Positions 17,907 through 26,375 of a stretch of DNA of 64,000 nucleotides are shown piece by piece (position 1 is the stretch's first letter; each line of letters starts with the position of its first letter). Below the pieces are notes generated by a model that worked only from the letters and a program-made list of their open reading frames with translations, was not told the DNA's origin and made no database searches. The stretch comes from Actinomycetota bacterium (GTDB taxonomy: Bacteria; Actinomycetota; Acidimicrobiia; Acidimicrobiales; Ilumatobacteraceae). The DNA lies in the NCBI GenBank assembly GCA_030645495.1, contig JAUSLV010000018.1:248001-312000 (forward strand). The letters are read 5' to 3'. Made by a program: the position numbers and the translations under genes.

Positions 17907-18844
17907 ACGCCAGGCGTGGGCCGCGCTCCACGGGTGACCGTGTACGGCGGATGCTGGTGATGCTGCCCTGGCTGATGGAGCGCGGCGAGGTGTCGGTGGC
18001 CGAGGTCGCCGAGCGCTTCGAACTGAGCGAGCAGGAGCTCGTGCGCGACCTCGAGCTCGCCTCCATGTGCGGCCTGCCGCCGTTCGTGGACGAGATGGTC
18101 GACGTGTTCATCGACGAGGGCATCATCTTCACCGGCGTGCCGCGGCTGTTCACGAAGCCGCTGCGGCTGACCGCCCCCGAAGGCTTCGCGCTGTTGGCCG
18201 CCGCCCGCGTTGCGATGGCGATGCCCGGCGGTGAGGGCAACGGCGCGCTCGACCGCGCCTTGAAGAAGCTGGCCGATGCGCTGGGCGACGGCCTGGTGGT
18301 CGACACCCCCACACCCGCCGGCACCGACGTGGTGAAGGCGGCCGCCGACGAGTGTGCGCGGCTGAGCATCACCTACCGATCGGCGCAGGCCGAGCAGGCC
18401 ACCGAACGCGAGATCACGCCTCGCGTCGTGTTCGTCGATCGGGGCGCCTGGTACGTGATCGCCGACGATCATTTGCGCGGCGAAGAGCGCACGTTCCGCA
18501 TCGACCGCATCGAGCGAGCCGAACGCACCGGTGTGATCGACGCGCCCCGCGACGTGGTTGCTCCTGCAATCGACTCGTGGTTCGCCGACGCCGACCTGCC
18601 CACTGCGGTGCTGCAGGTGCCCGCCTCGGGTAAGTGGGTGGAAGAGCGCTATCCCACCACGTCGGTCACCCCCGATGGTGATGGCTGGCGGATCGAGGTG
18701 AGCGTGGCGAGTGAGGGCTGGCTGCGTGAGCTGCTGCTGCGTCTGGGTGCGAAGGCACGCGTGCTGTCGCCCCCCGAGTGGGTGAGCCTCGGCGCCGTTG
18801 CGGCGGCAGGGCTGCTGGCTCGCTACGACGCCAGCGGAGGCTGA
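17903..18844 (+). CDS. pafC: WYL-domain transcriptional regulator PafC
   Basis: 313 residues from ATG 17903, overlapping the pafB stop by four bases. HTH region V-S-V-A-E-V-A-E-R-F-E-L-S-E-Q-E-L-V-R-D-L is followed by the PafC-type C-G-L-P-P-F-V-D and a WYL core W-Y-V-I-A-D-D with T-F-R-I-D-R-I-E-R. Expected to act with PafB as one functional unit. Its last 22 nt overlap the 3' end of the convergent exonuclease gene. Confidence 0.88.
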   Translation: MNARRGPRSTGDRVRRMLVMLPWLMERGEVSVAEVAERFELSEQELVRDLELASMCGLPPFVDEMVDVFIDEGIIFTGVPRLFTKPLRLTAPEGFALLAAARVAMAMPGGEGNGALDRALKKLADALGDGLVVDTPTPAGTDVVKAAADECARLSITYRSAQAEQATEREITPRVVFVDRGAWYVIADDHLRGEERTFRIDRIERAERTGVIDAPRDVVAPAIDSWFADADLPTAVLQVPASGKWVEERYPTTSVTPDGDGWRIEVSVASEGWLRELLLRLGAKARVLSPPEWVSLGAVAAAGLLARYDASGG

Positions 18845-19428
18845 ACGACGGCCCGTGGGGGCAACTGGTCGGTGGTGACGATGCCGTGCGCCCGCAGGAG
18901 GTGTGGCAGGGCGGCAGCGGTGGCATCGGCATCGGCCAGTGCGTCGTGCGGCCGCACCACCCGGATGTCGTAGCGCTCGCACATGTCGGCCAAGCGGTGC
19001 GAGAGGGCCCGCTGCGGGTCGAGCGTGCGCGACAGCCTCAGCGTGCAGATGGGGTCGTCGATCGCCAGCGCAACACCTGAGCGCGCTGCGGCCTTGCGCA
19101 GGAAGGCAACGTCGAACTCGGCGTTGTGGGCCACGAACCGAGCGCCCTGCAGGCGGGCTGCCAGTTCGCCCAGCACCTGCGCGGACGACGGCGCGGTGCG
19201 AACGTCGCGCCGACGGATGCCATGCAAGCCGGTGGGGCCGACGCGGTACCACCAGCGGAACCGTGGGGCCACCAGGCTGCAGTACCGATCGAGCACGGTG
19301 CCCTCGCCATCGACCACCACCACGCCCACCTGCAACACGTTGTCGCGGCGCAGCGACAAGCCCGAGGTTTCCACGTCGACGACAGCGAAGCGCTGCGTGC
19401 TGACCGGTTGGGACGCTGCGGGAGCCAC
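18823..19428 (-). CDS. DnaQ-like (DEDDh) 3'-5' exonuclease
   Basis: 201 residues. Exo motifs: V-V-D-V-E-T-S-G (Asp and Glu), H-N-A-E-F-D (Asp), and H-D-A-L-A-D-A-D (His and final Asp), a complete DEDDh set. It resembles the proofreading subunit or a stand-alone repair exonuclease. A W-W-Y-R-V-G-P insertion follows the first motif. Convergent overlap with pafC and proximity to a DNA-damage regulator are suggestive of DNA repair, which is inference only. Confidence 0.85.
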   Translation of the reverse strand: MAPAASQPVSTQRFAVVDVETSGLSLRRDNVLQVGVVVVDGEGTVLDRYCSLVAPRFRWWYRVGPTGLHGIRRRDVRTAPSSAQVLGELAARLQGARFVAHNAEFDVAFLRKAAARSGVALAIDDPICTLRLSRTLDPQRALSHRLADMCERYDIRVVRPHDALADADATAAALPHLLRAHGIVTTDQLPPRAVVQPPLAS

Positions 19429-19504
19429 GACCCCACCCTAGGCGAGGGGTGTCACAGGGCCGAGGGCGGTCGCTGCGACCGAGTGAGTTGTCGCCGCGAA
19501 CTGG

Positions 19505-20827
19505 TCAGAGTAGCTCGGCTGCGAGGCTGGCCACGGTGCTGCGCTCGCACGCGGTGAGCGTGACATGGCCGAAGCAGGCCTGCCCGCTGAACGCTTGGAT
19601 CAGCACCGCCAGCGCATTGTTGGCCTCGCCGAGGTACGGCGCGTCGATCTGGCTGGTGTCGCCGGTGAAGACCACCTTGGTGCCCTCGCCGATGCGGGTG
19701 AGCACCGTCTTGAGGGTGGTGGGCTCGAGGTTCTGTGCTTCGTCGACCACCACGATCTGTCGGTGGAGGCTGCGTCCGCGCAGGAACGTCACCGACTCGA
19801 GCGACAGTTGGTTGCGACCCACCAGTTCGTCGACGAGGTGGTGGGCATCGTGCGCGCTGCGTTGATCCGTGAGTGCCACGATCGCGTCGTGGATGGCCGA
19901 CATCCACGGGTCGAGCTTCTCGTCGAGCCCGCCGGGAAGGAAGCCGACATCGGCGCGGCCGACCGGCACGAGCGGGCGGTACACGGCCAGCTTCTCGTAG
20001 CGCTTCTGCTCGACGACCTGCTCGAGGCCGGCGGCGATAGCCAGCAGCGTCTTGCCGGTGCCGGCGCGGCCATCGAGTGCGACCACGCTGACGTCGGGGT
20101 CGAGCAGCAGTTCCAGCGCAAACCGCTGCTCTTTCGAACGTGATCGCAGACCCCATGCCTCGGGCGTGGCGTGGTTCATGAGCACCAGCTCGTCGTCGAC
20201 GCAGCGGGTGAGCGCGGACTGCGAACCGGAGCGCACGACGGCGAAGTTGTTCTCGCGCAGATCGGCGCAGCCGGCCACCTCGTCGCGGGGTAGTGCCTCG
20301 TGGTGGTAGAGCCGGTCGATCTGCTCGAAGTCGGCCTCGACGGTGATCCAGCCCGCCGGCCGTGTGGCGAACGTGCGGCCGATCGGGTGGTGCTCGACCG
20401 CCTCCAGGCCGAGGTGCGCTGCCTTGATGCGCAGCGCCGCGTCGTTCGACACCATGCGCGTCGGAGCGTGCATCGCCTGCCCGAGCGCGGCCCCGATGAT
20501 GCGGTTGTCGGGTATCGCCGGATCGAGCCCGTGCTCGATCAGCAGGTGCTTCTGCACGCCGTTGATCTCCACTTGCAGCGTGCCGTTGGCGGCGGGGTCG
20601 CCGATCGCGAACGGCGTGGCCAGCGAGCCGCCGGCTTTGACCCGGTGCTCCTCGATCGTGCGCAGGGCGCTGCGCGCGGCGCGACCGACGTCGTCGGCGC
20701 GTGTCTTGAGGCTGTCGAGTTCTTCGATCACCGTGAACGGGATCACGATGTCGACTCCGGCGAAGCTGTGGAAGCAGCCGGGATCACCGATCAGCACCGA
20801 GGTGTCGAGGACGACACGGGTGCGCAC
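19505..20827 (-). CDS. PIN-domain / PhoH-like ATPase fusion (PhoH2 type)
   Basis: 440 residues from GTG 20827 (V-R-T-R-V-V-L-D-T-S). An AAGGAGG sequence lies directly against this GTG, too close for ideal spacing, so an upstream start near the same frame is possible. The N-terminal PIN domain (V-L-D-T-S-V-L with Asp8; D-N-R-I-I) is joined to a PhoH ATPase domain with Walker A G-R-A-G-T-G-K-T (253-260) and Walker B I-V-V-V-D-E-A-Q-N-L. PhoH2 proteins are reported as RNA helicase/RNases in mycobacteria. All catalytic motifs look intact. Confidence 0.88.
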   Translation of the reverse strand: MRTRVVLDTSVLIGDPGCFHSFAGVDIVIPFTVIEELDSLKTRADDVGRAARSALRTIEEHRVKAGGSLATPFAIGDPAANGTLQVEINGVQKHLLIEHGLDPAIPDNRIIGAALGQAMHAPTRMVSNDAALRIKAAHLGLEAVEHHPIGRTFATRPAGWITVEADFEQIDRLYHHEALPRDEVAGCADLRENNFAVVRSGSQSALTRCVDDELVLMNHATPEAWGLRSRSKEQRFALELLLDPDVSVVALDGRAGTGKTLLAIAAGLEQVVEQKRYEKLAVYRPLVPVGRADVGFLPGGLDEKLDPWMSAIHDAIVALTDQRSAHDAHHLVDELVGRNQLSLESVTFLRGRSLHRQIVVVDEAQNLEPTTLKTVLTRIGEGTKVVFTGDTSQIDAPYLGEANNALAVLIQAFSGQACFGHVTLTACERSTVASLAAELL

Positions 20828-21267
20828 ACCTCCTTCCGTCGCGTCGCGATCGAGTCGGCCGTGCAGCAGATCGGTCAACACCACTCCAGTCCGTTGGACC
20901 CACAGGTGGGCGGGATGAATTGGCACGCGGTGAGCACGCTCTCCGCGTGTGGCCTTTGTAGCGCACTGGTCGGGTGCGCGCGGTGGATGGCACCGACTGT
21001 TCACACTCACGTTGTGTTCCGTGCAGGTTGCGCAGACGTGATCGAGAGGTCCTGCCGAGTCGGGTGCGGGTCGTTCGATGCCCTCGCTCGGAGCGTTTGC
21101 GAGCGAGGGATCGCGCACCTGAGGCGACCGTCACAGAGTGCCGTCTGGCACTTGGTGCAAATGCAACAAAGAGAATGCTTGTAATCGGCGCGCGAAACAT
21201 GTTCGATACGCGTACGTAACAGTCAGTTACGGAACGAGCAATCCCGATACCCGGAGGTATCAAGCCA
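20828..21267. promoter_or_regulatory. 440-nt divergent intergenic region upstream of HU and the PhoH-like gene
   Basis: No credible gene was found. It contains a 9-bp perfect stem (CCCTCGCTC 21081-21089 with GAGCGAGGG 21101-21109, 11-nt loop) and a 6-bp inverted repeat (CGTAAC/GTTACG, 21215-21231) about 37 nt before the HU start. The AT-richest part is ~21155-21210, where CTTGTA and GATACG could serve as weak -35/-10 elements for hup. Long untranslated leaders are common for HU genes. The ribosome site CCGGAGGT lies just before the hup ATG. Confidence 0.5.
21215..21231. repeat. inverted repeat CGTAAC-N5-GTTACG upstream of HU
   Basis: A perfect 6-bp dyad with a 5-nt spacer (AGTCA), located between the putative -10 and the ribosome site of hup. 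It could be an operator for a dimeric repressor or a small leader hairpin. No regulator is identifiable. Confidence 0.4.
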
Positions 21268-21549
21268 ATGACCAAAGCAGAGCTGATCGACGCAATCGCC
21301 AAGCAAGCCGATGTCAGCAAGGCCGACGCGGAGAAGACCGTCGGCGCGTTCTTCGACATCGTCGTGGACGCCGCCAAGAAGGGCGAGAAGATCGCATGGC
21401 CCGGGTTCGGCTCCTTCAGCACCTCCAAGTCGGCGGCACGCACCGGTCGCAACCCGCAGACCGGCGCGGCTGTGAACATCAGCGCCTCGACGCGGATGAA
21501 GTTCACCTCGAGCAGCACGCTCAAGGCTGAACTGAACCCCAAGAAGTAA
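21268..21549 (+). CDS. hup: HU-family nucleoid protein
   Basis: 93 residues, full length for HU. It starts [11 protein letters not shown] and has the arm motif G-R-N-P-Q-T-G (about 59-65) and P-G-F-G-S-F. It binds DNA as a dimer and bends it. Unlike mycobacterial HupB it stops after the DNA-binding domain (L-N-P-K-K), with no basic tail; a separate gene for such a tail follows 47 nt downstream. Strong ribosome site CCGGAGGT. Probably highly expressed. Confidence 0.95.
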   Translation: MTKAELIDAIAKQADVSKADAEKTVGAFFDIVVDAAKKGEKIAWPGFGSFSTSKSAARTGRNPQTGAAVNISASTRMKFTSSSTLKAELNPKK

Positions 21550-21596
21550 TCCAGATCCCAACTAGCAAGCACCAGCAACCAGGAAGGAAACCCCAA

Positions 21597-21917
21597 GTGG
21601 CAGCAACCAAGAAGGCTCCGGCCAAGAAGGCAGCTCCGGCCAAGAAGGCCGCGAAGAAGGCCCCGGCCAAGAAGGCTGCGGCGAAGAAGGCCCCCGCCAA
21701 GAAGGCCGTGGCCAAGAAGGCTCCGGCGAAGAAGGCTGTGGCCAAGAAGGCCCCCGCCAAGAAGGCCGTGGCCAAGAAGGCTCCGGCGAAGAAGGCTGTG
21801 GCCAAGAAGGCCCCCGCCAAGAAAGCTGTGGCCAAGAAGGCTCCGGCGAAGAAGGCTGTGGCCAAGAAGGCCCCCGCCAAGAAGGCTCCGGCCAAGAAGG
21901 CAGCCGCCAAGAAGTGA
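21597..21917 (+). CDS. histone H1-like Lys/Ala/Pro repeat protein
   Basis: 106 residues from GTG 21597 with AGGAAGGAAA upstream. After V-A-A-T the whole protein is made of K, A, P and V, as repeats of K-K-A-P-A and K-K-A-V-A (five-residue step). This is the composition of eukaryotic H1 tails, bacterial Hc1-type proteins and the C-terminal tail of mycobacterial HupB. It should be disordered and bind DNA non-specifically. Lying between hup and a shared terminator, it is almost certainly co-transcribed with HU. Repeat number may vary between strains. Confidence 0.88.
   Translation: MAATKKAPAKKAAPAKKAAKKAPAKKAAAKKAPAKKAVAKKAPAKKAVAKKAPAKKAVAKKAPAKKAVAKKAPAKKAVAKKAPAKKAVAKKAPAKKAPAKKAAAKK
21661..21900 (+). 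repeat. 60-bp tandem DNA repeat inside the KAP-repeat gene
   Basis: Four near-identical 60-bp units in register (21661, 21721, 21781, 21841), each coding two decapeptides of the [10 protein letters not shown] kind. Units differ at a few third positions and at the ends, as expected of recent tandem duplication. Recombination or slippage could change copy number in frame. Confidence 0.85.
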
Positions 21918-21936
21918 GCTTCGGCTCCGACCGTGG

Positions 21937-21960
21937 AACGGGGGGCCTCGGCCCCCCGTT
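21937..21960 (+). terminator. intrinsic terminator of the hup operon
   Basis: Perfect 10-bp stem AACGGGGGGC / GCCCCCCGTT with a CTCG loop, 19 nt after the KAP-repeat stop, followed by CGCCGTTTTG. It uses the same AAC...GTT flank and CTCG loop as the terminator at 9593. Confidence 0.85.
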
Positions 21961-21995
21961 CGCCGTTTTGCCGCATGGTGCACGATGATGGCGCG

Positions 21996-22796
21996 ATGAG
22001 CACGGAGATGGAATCGGTGTGCGTCGACCTGCGTGAGGAGCACCTCGCGCTCGATGCGATCGTGAGCGGCCTCAGCGAGGAACAGTGGTCGACACCTACG
22101 CCGGCGCAGGGATGGACGGTACGCGACCAGATCAGCCACCTGTGGTTCTTCGATCAACGCGCGCTGCTGGCGGCCTGCGATGCGGATGGGTTCGCGGAGG
22201 ACATGAAGTGGATGATCGCCAATGGCGGCACGGAGGCGTCGATCGCACCCGGACGAGCGATCAGTGGGGCTGCACTGCTGGATGCCTGGCGGGGCGATCG
22301 GGCGGCGTTCATCGAGGCGGCGCGCACGCTGGATCCGTCAGTGCGGGTGCCGTGGTACGGCCCGGCGATGGCGGCGAGATCGTTCGTCACCGCCCGGCTG
22401 ATGGAAACGTGGGCACATGGGCAAGACGTGGTTGACGCGTTGGGTGTCACCCGCGCCTCCACCGCGCGGCTCAAGCACGTCGCCCACATCGGTGTGCGTG
22501 CTCGACCGTTCTCGTACCTCGTCAACTCGCTGCCGTTGCCCGAAGCGCCGGTGTACGTGGCGCTCAGCGCCCCTGACGGATCACTGTGGGAGTGGGGCGA
22601 GCCGTGCGCCGACAGTGTGCGCGGACCAGCGCTCGACTTCTGCCTGCTCGTCACCCAACGCCGTCACCTCGATGACACCCGCCTGGTGATGGAGGGAGCT
22701 GCCGCTCGCGAATGGATGGGTATCGCCCAAGCGTTCGCCGGTGGTGCCGGTGGCGGCCGCCCCGCCGGCCAGTTCGGGCCGATCACAGATCGCTGA
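21996..22796 (+). CDS. mycothiol-dependent isomerase-like / DinB-fold protein (TIGR03084-like)
   Basis: 266 residues. The N-terminal four-helix DinB/MDMPI fold shows the metal triad positions: His in Q-I-S-H-L-W-F-F-D, Glu in R-L-M-E-T-W and His in [16 protein letters not shown] is the family signature. Members of this superfamily use mycothiol or other thiols in actinobacteria. The C-terminal ~90 residues ([14 protein letters not shown]) form the usual SCP2-like second domain. Its 3' end overlaps the convergent deacetylase by 14 nt. Confidence 0.8.
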   Translation: MSTEMESVCVDLREEHLALDAIVSGLSEEQWSTPTPAQGWTVRDQISHLWFFDQRALLAACDADGFAEDMKWMIANGGTEASIAPGRAISGAALLDAWRGDRAAFIEAARTLDPSVRVPWYGPAMAARSFVTARLMETWAHGQDVVDALGVTRASTARLKHVAHIGVRARPFSYLVNSLPLPEAPVYVALSAPDGSLWEWGEPCADSVRGPALDFCLLVTQRRHLDDTRLVMEGAAAREWMGIAQAFAGGAGGGRPAGQFGPITDR

Positions 22797-23505
22797 TGCG
22801 CTTGAACAGCTCGGCGCGCTGCACGCCGTGCTGTTGACCGAGTGAGGCCAGGCGCGCGTCGATGCGCTCGCGGAACGCGAGGATCTGCGCGGGGTCGACG
22901 GCCTTCATCGTGCTCTCGAACTGGCTCTCGTGTGCTTCCAGCGCGTGCAGCCTGGTGGCCACGAAGCCGGTGACGTCTTCCACGTGGTCGGGCTCGTCGG
23001 CCTCCCACAGCAGCAGGTGATCGGGGCGGTGCGACGGTAGGCCGTGGTCGCGGAAGAAGTGCGGGTCGCGTGCGGCAACGATGCCGTCGCATGCCAGCAG
23101 GCCCGCGTGGCGATGATCGGGGTGCAGGCGGTAGCGCTTCCAAGGGTCGTGGCCCAGCACCACGGCCGGGCGCAGCATCCGGATCACGCGAGCCACCTCA
23201 CCTCGCAACCACAAGCTGGTGTCGAGTTCGCCGTCCACCTGATCGAGGAACACCACGGCGCCGGCGTTGGCACCGCTCAGTCGCTTCGCCGCCTCGCGCT
23301 GTTCGTCGCGCCGCGCGGCGATCAACGCGTCGATGTCGGCGTTCGGGTTCCAGGTGCCCTTCGAGCCGTCGGTGAGCACGAGGTGGTGAACGGTGCAACC
23401 GGCGGCGGCCCACTTGGCCAGCGTGCCGCCGGCACCGAACTCCACGTCGTCGGGGTGCGCGCCGATCGCCAGCGCCGTGGTCGGCACGGGCAGGTCGCGC
23501 CCCAT
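22783..23505 (-). CDS. LmbE/PIG-L family deacetylase
   Basis: 240 residues from ATG 23505 (M-G-R-D-L-P-V-P). An in-frame ATG at 23562 with an AGGAAG upstream would add 19 residues and overlap cofC by 46 nt. Zn-binding motif G-A-H-P-D-D-V-E-F-G lies at the N-terminus, with the second His in H-P-D-H-R-H-A-G. Family members deacetylate N-acetylglucosaminyl compounds (for example MshB/Mca in mycothiol metabolism). The exact substrate is unknown. It lies 11 nt after cofC, on the same strand. Confidence 0.85.
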   Translation of the reverse strand: MGRDLPVPTTALAIGAHPDDVEFGAGGTLAKWAAAGCTVHHLVLTDGSKGTWNPNADIDALIAARRDEQREAAKRLSGANAGAVVFLDQVDGELDTSLWLRGEVARVIRMLRPAVVLGHDPWKRYRLHPDHRHAGLLACDGIVAARDPHFFRDHGLPSHRPDHLLLWEADEPDHVEDVTGFVATRLHALEAHESQFESTMKAVDPAQILAFRERIDARLASLGQQHGVQRAELFKRISDL

Positions 23506-23516
23506 GGCGCGCGTGG

Positions 23517-24143
23517 TCAGACGCGGGCCGGGTTCGGGTTGGCCGGGTTCGTTGGCAGCCATGAGGGCAGCACTTCCTGCACCAGCGGGTGCGCGAGGTC
23601 GGACGGGGTGTCGATGTCGATCGCCAGCAGCGGATCGCGACGCACGGCCACAGGCATGCCGGCGGCGACCGCGGCGGCCAGGTGGCGGTGGAACGAGCCG
23701 GCGCCGTAGGCGAACTCGAACGGCACGTCGGTGGGCACGGCGATCACGTTGGTGCCATCGTCGCGGGCGTCGGGCACGAGGGTGATGGTGCGAGGGATGA
23801 TCGTGCCGGCCAGCGAACGTGCCCGCGGCAGGTCGCCGTGGGCCACCACCACGTGGCCGGCCCCGCGTACGCGCAGTTCGGCGACGCTGTTGGCCACGGC
23901 CGCGTTGAGGCCGACGCCAGGGTGCCACAGCACGGAGGCGCCGTGGGTGGTGGCCCACTCGGCGACACCCTCGTCGTCGCAGGCCACGAACACCGGCAAC
24001 TCACCGGCCGCGGCAACGACACGCTCGGCGGTCCAGCGCGCCAGGCGCTCTCGATCGGCAGGGGCGAGCACAGCCGCAAGCCGCGCCTTGGCGTCGGCGA
24101 ATCTCTTCACGGGCACGAGTACGACGCGATCCACGGATGGCAT
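23517..24143 (-). CDS. cofC: 2-phospho-L-lactate / phosphoenolpyruvate guanylyltransferase (CofC/FbiD)
   Basis: 208 residues from ATG 24143. Motifs of the CofC family: V-P-V-K-R-F-A-D-A-K-A-R-L at the N-terminus (nucleotide-binding), H-G-D-L-P-R-A in the middle, and D-D-G-T-N-V-I followed by F-A-Y-G-A-G-S-F. It makes the guanylylated three-carbon intermediate of coenzyme F420 synthesis. fbiA, fbiB and fbiC are not in the window. The start lies 39 nt from the divergent gpsA start. Confidence 0.88.
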   Translation of the reverse strand: MPSVDRVVLVPVKRFADAKARLAAVLAPADRERLARWTAERVVAAAGELPVFVACDDEGVAEWATTHGASVLWHPGVGLNAAVANSVAELRVRGAGHVVVAHGDLPRARSLAGTIIPRTITLVPDARDDGTNVIAVPTDVPFEFAYGAGSFHRHLAAAVAAGMPVAVRRDPLLAIDIDTPSDLAHPLVQEVLPSWLPTNPANPNPARV

Positions 24144-24182
24144 CGTAGGGTCGTCGCTACCGGTGCGCCTACGCTGTTCGTC

Positions 24183-25178
24183 ATGCCGATCAATGTGGCC
24201 GTCATCGGTGCCGGCTCGTGGGGAACGACGGTGGCCGCGCTGGCTGCGGTCAACACACCTACCGTGCTGTGGGCGAGGCGGGAACAGCTGGCCGACGCGA
24301 TCAACCGCGACCATGTGAACACCGATTATCTTCCGCAGTTCGCTCTGCCGCCGCAACTGCGCGCCACCACGTCGCTGCAGGACGCGGTCACGCACGCCGA
24401 CGTACTGGTGATGGCCGTGCCGTCGCACGGCTACCGCGACGTGGCGGCCGAGGCCGCGCCGTACCTGCGCGCCTGGGTGCCGGTGGTCAGCCTCGCGAAG
24501 GGCCTCGAGCGCAGTTCGCGCAAGCGGATGAGCGAGGTGACTCGCGACGAGATGCCGGGCCACCCGGTGGCGGTGCTCACCGGCCCCAACCTGGCCAAGG
24601 AGATCCTGGCCGGGCAGCCGGCGGCGAGTGTCGTGGCGATCGACAACGGCGACATCGCCGCCGAACTGCAGCGCATCTTCGGCCGCCCCAGCCTGCGTGT
24701 GTACACCAACACCGATGTCGTCGGCTGCGAGGTGGGCGGTGTGGTGAAGAACGTCATCGCCATCGCCGCCGGCATGGCCGAGGGCATGGGCTTCGGCGAC
24801 AACACGCGCGCCACGCTCATCACTCGCGGGCTGGCGGAGATGACCCGGCTGGGCATCGCGATGGGTGGCCAGGCGGCCACGTTCGCAGGGCTGGCCGGCA
24901 TGGGCGACCTGATCGCCACGTGTTCCAGCAAGCAGAGCCGTAACAACATGGTGGGCTACCAGCTGGGCGAGGGCCGTACGATCGAGGATGTGCTGGCCGA
25001 CATGAACATGGTGGCCGAGGGTGTGAAGAGCTCGCCCAGCGTGCTCGACCTGGCCAGGCGCCACGGCGTCGACATGCCGATCGCCGAGCAGGTGGTGGCC
25101 GTGTGCCACCAGGGCCGCTCAGCGAAGGAAGCCCTCGGCGCGCTGATGCAGCGTGGCCGCAAGAGCGAGATGGAGTAA
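24183..25178 (+). CDS. gpsA: glycerol-3-phosphate dehydrogenase [NAD(P)+]
   Basis: 331 residues, standard length. N-terminal Rossmann motif V-I-G-A-G-S-W-G-T-T, then A-V-P-S-H-G, L-A-K-G-L, and the catalytic region G-C-E-V-G-G-V-V-K-N-V-I-A-I-A-A-G with the active-site Lys, followed by N-T-R-A-T-L-I-T-R-G-L-A-E-M. It reduces dihydroxyacetone phosphate to sn-glycerol 3-phosphate for phospholipids. Six bases separate it from the next gene. Confidence 0.95.
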   Translation: MPINVAVIGAGSWGTTVAALAAVNTPTVLWARREQLADAINRDHVNTDYLPQFALPPQLRATTSLQDAVTHADVLVMAVPSHGYRDVAAEAAPYLRAWVPVVSLAKGLERSSRKRMSEVTRDEMPGHPVAVLTGPNLAKEILAGQPAASVVAIDNGDIAAELQRIFGRPSLRVYTNTDVVGCEVGGVVKNVIAIAAGMAEGMGFGDNTRATLITRGLAEMTRLGIAMGGQAATFAGLAGMGDLIATCSSKQSRNNMVGYQLGEGRTIEDVLADMNMVAEGVKSSPSVLDLARRHGVDMPIAEQVVAVCHQGRSAKEALGALMQRGRKSEME

Positions 25179-25184
25179 CAGAGC

Positions 25185-26375
25185 ATGATCACCACCGGAG
25201 TCACCGGCGGAACCTGGCGCGCCTCGGTCAACGCGTGGGGCGCGATCGAACCGTGGGACGGTAGCCCCGTGCTGGACTGGCACGTTGCCGCCGACGACCG
25301 TTGGCACACGCCGGCCGACGAGCCCGCGGTTCGCCAGAAGCGGTTGGGCGGCACAGCCGTGGTGGAGACGCGAGTGCGCATCCCCGAGGGCGATGCGGTG
25401 CACCGCGTGTACTCCGTGGCTGCGCACGGTGGCCTCACGATCGTGGAGGTGGAGAACGCCTCCCCGCTGCCGATCGCTGTGGCGTTCACCCGTGGCGACC
25501 TGCTGACCGCGCTGCCGCCGACGGCTCCCATCCAGGGCATCACGCTGCCGTCGGGCAGCATCGCCGTGCCCGTGGGCCACAAGGCCACTGTCACCGTCGC
25601 GTTGCGCCACACCCACCCGGCGGCGGGCACGCTGCCAGGCGGCATGCCCACCGCCACCGGTGTTGTGCGCGGCTGGACCACCACCACCGAGCAGGCCAGC
25701 AGGTTGCTGCTGCCCGACGCGCCGGTGGGCCCGCGGGTGGTGGCCGCGCGCTGCGAGCTGTTGTTGAACGGCCCGGCTCACCCCGACGACGACCCGGTGG
25801 CGTTCTTGATCGCGCTCGGCCAGTTGGTGCGCATGGGCGACGGCGCCGCACCGTGGGTGCCGGATGTGGCTCACGCGTTGGAGATGGCTGCGAAGGGCGA
25901 CGTGCGCGACTGGACGCTGGCCGCCGCGCTCGATGCGGCGGAGATCGTGTTGGCGCGCGCAGGCGAGGAACGTGCCCGCCGCGACCTGGGCGCGATGCGC
26001 CTGCGTCTGGCCCCCTCGCTGGCGCTTCCCGCCGACGAGCCGCTCGACGCCACGCTCTACGCGCTGTGGGTCGAGCGTCGCCTGGGCGTCGCCACCGGTG
26101 CCGGCGGCGACCTGCTGCCCGCTGGCCTGCCGGTTGGGTGGGAGGGCACCAACTTCGAGGTGTACGGCCTGCCCACGAGCGCCGACAGCACCGTGTCGTT
26201 CGCGGTGCGTTGGCACGGCGCGCGCCCTGCCGTGTTGTGGGAGCAGACCGGTGGCCCGGTGCAGCTGCGGGCCTCTGCGCTGGCGCCCGAGTGGGTGTCG
26301 GCCGACGTGAAGGGTGAGACGCTGTGGCCGGTGCCCCCGGGCCTGGCCCCGGCCGATGGCGGCTCGTTCTCCTGA
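25185..26375 (+). CDS. conserved-looking hypothetical protein, cytoplasmic
   Basis: 396 residues, not recognised. It has no signal peptide or membrane segment. The first ~170 residues look beta-rich (V-E-T-R-V-R-I-P-E-G, T-V-T-V-A-L-R-H-T-H), like a glycosidase-type beta-sandwich. The remainder has helix-rich stretches (W-T-L-A-A-A-L-D-A-A-E-I-V-L) then another beta segment with W-E-G-T-N-F-E-V-Y-G, ending in W-V-S-A-D-V-K-G-E. The TGATG coupling to the next gene (C69-like hydrolase) and six-base gap after gpsA indicate one operon. Possible carbohydrate link is speculation. Confidence 0.7.
   Translation: MITTGVTGGTWRASVNAWGAIEPWDGSPVLDWHVAADDRWHTPADEPAVRQKRLGGTAVVETRVRIPEGDAVHRVYSVAAHGGLTIVEVENASPLPIAVAFTRGDLLTALPPTAPIQGITLPSGSIAVPVGHKATVTVALRHTHPAAGTLPGGMPTATGVVRGWTTTTEQASRLLLPDAPVGPRVVAARCELLLNGPAHPDDDPVAFLIALGQLVRMGDGAAPWVPDVAHALEMAAKGDVRDWTLAAALDAAEIVLARAGEERARRDLGAMRLRLAPSLALPADEPLDATLYALWVERRLGVATGAGGDLLPAGLPVGWEGTNFEVYGLPTSADSTVSFAVRWHGARPAVLWEQTGGPVQLRASALAPEWVSADVKGETLWPVPPGLAPADGGSFS

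Noticed and set aside
21600-21910. Regular repeats considered as a CRISPR array
   Set aside because: Repeats are contiguous, in frame and code for K/A/P/V; there are no spacers.
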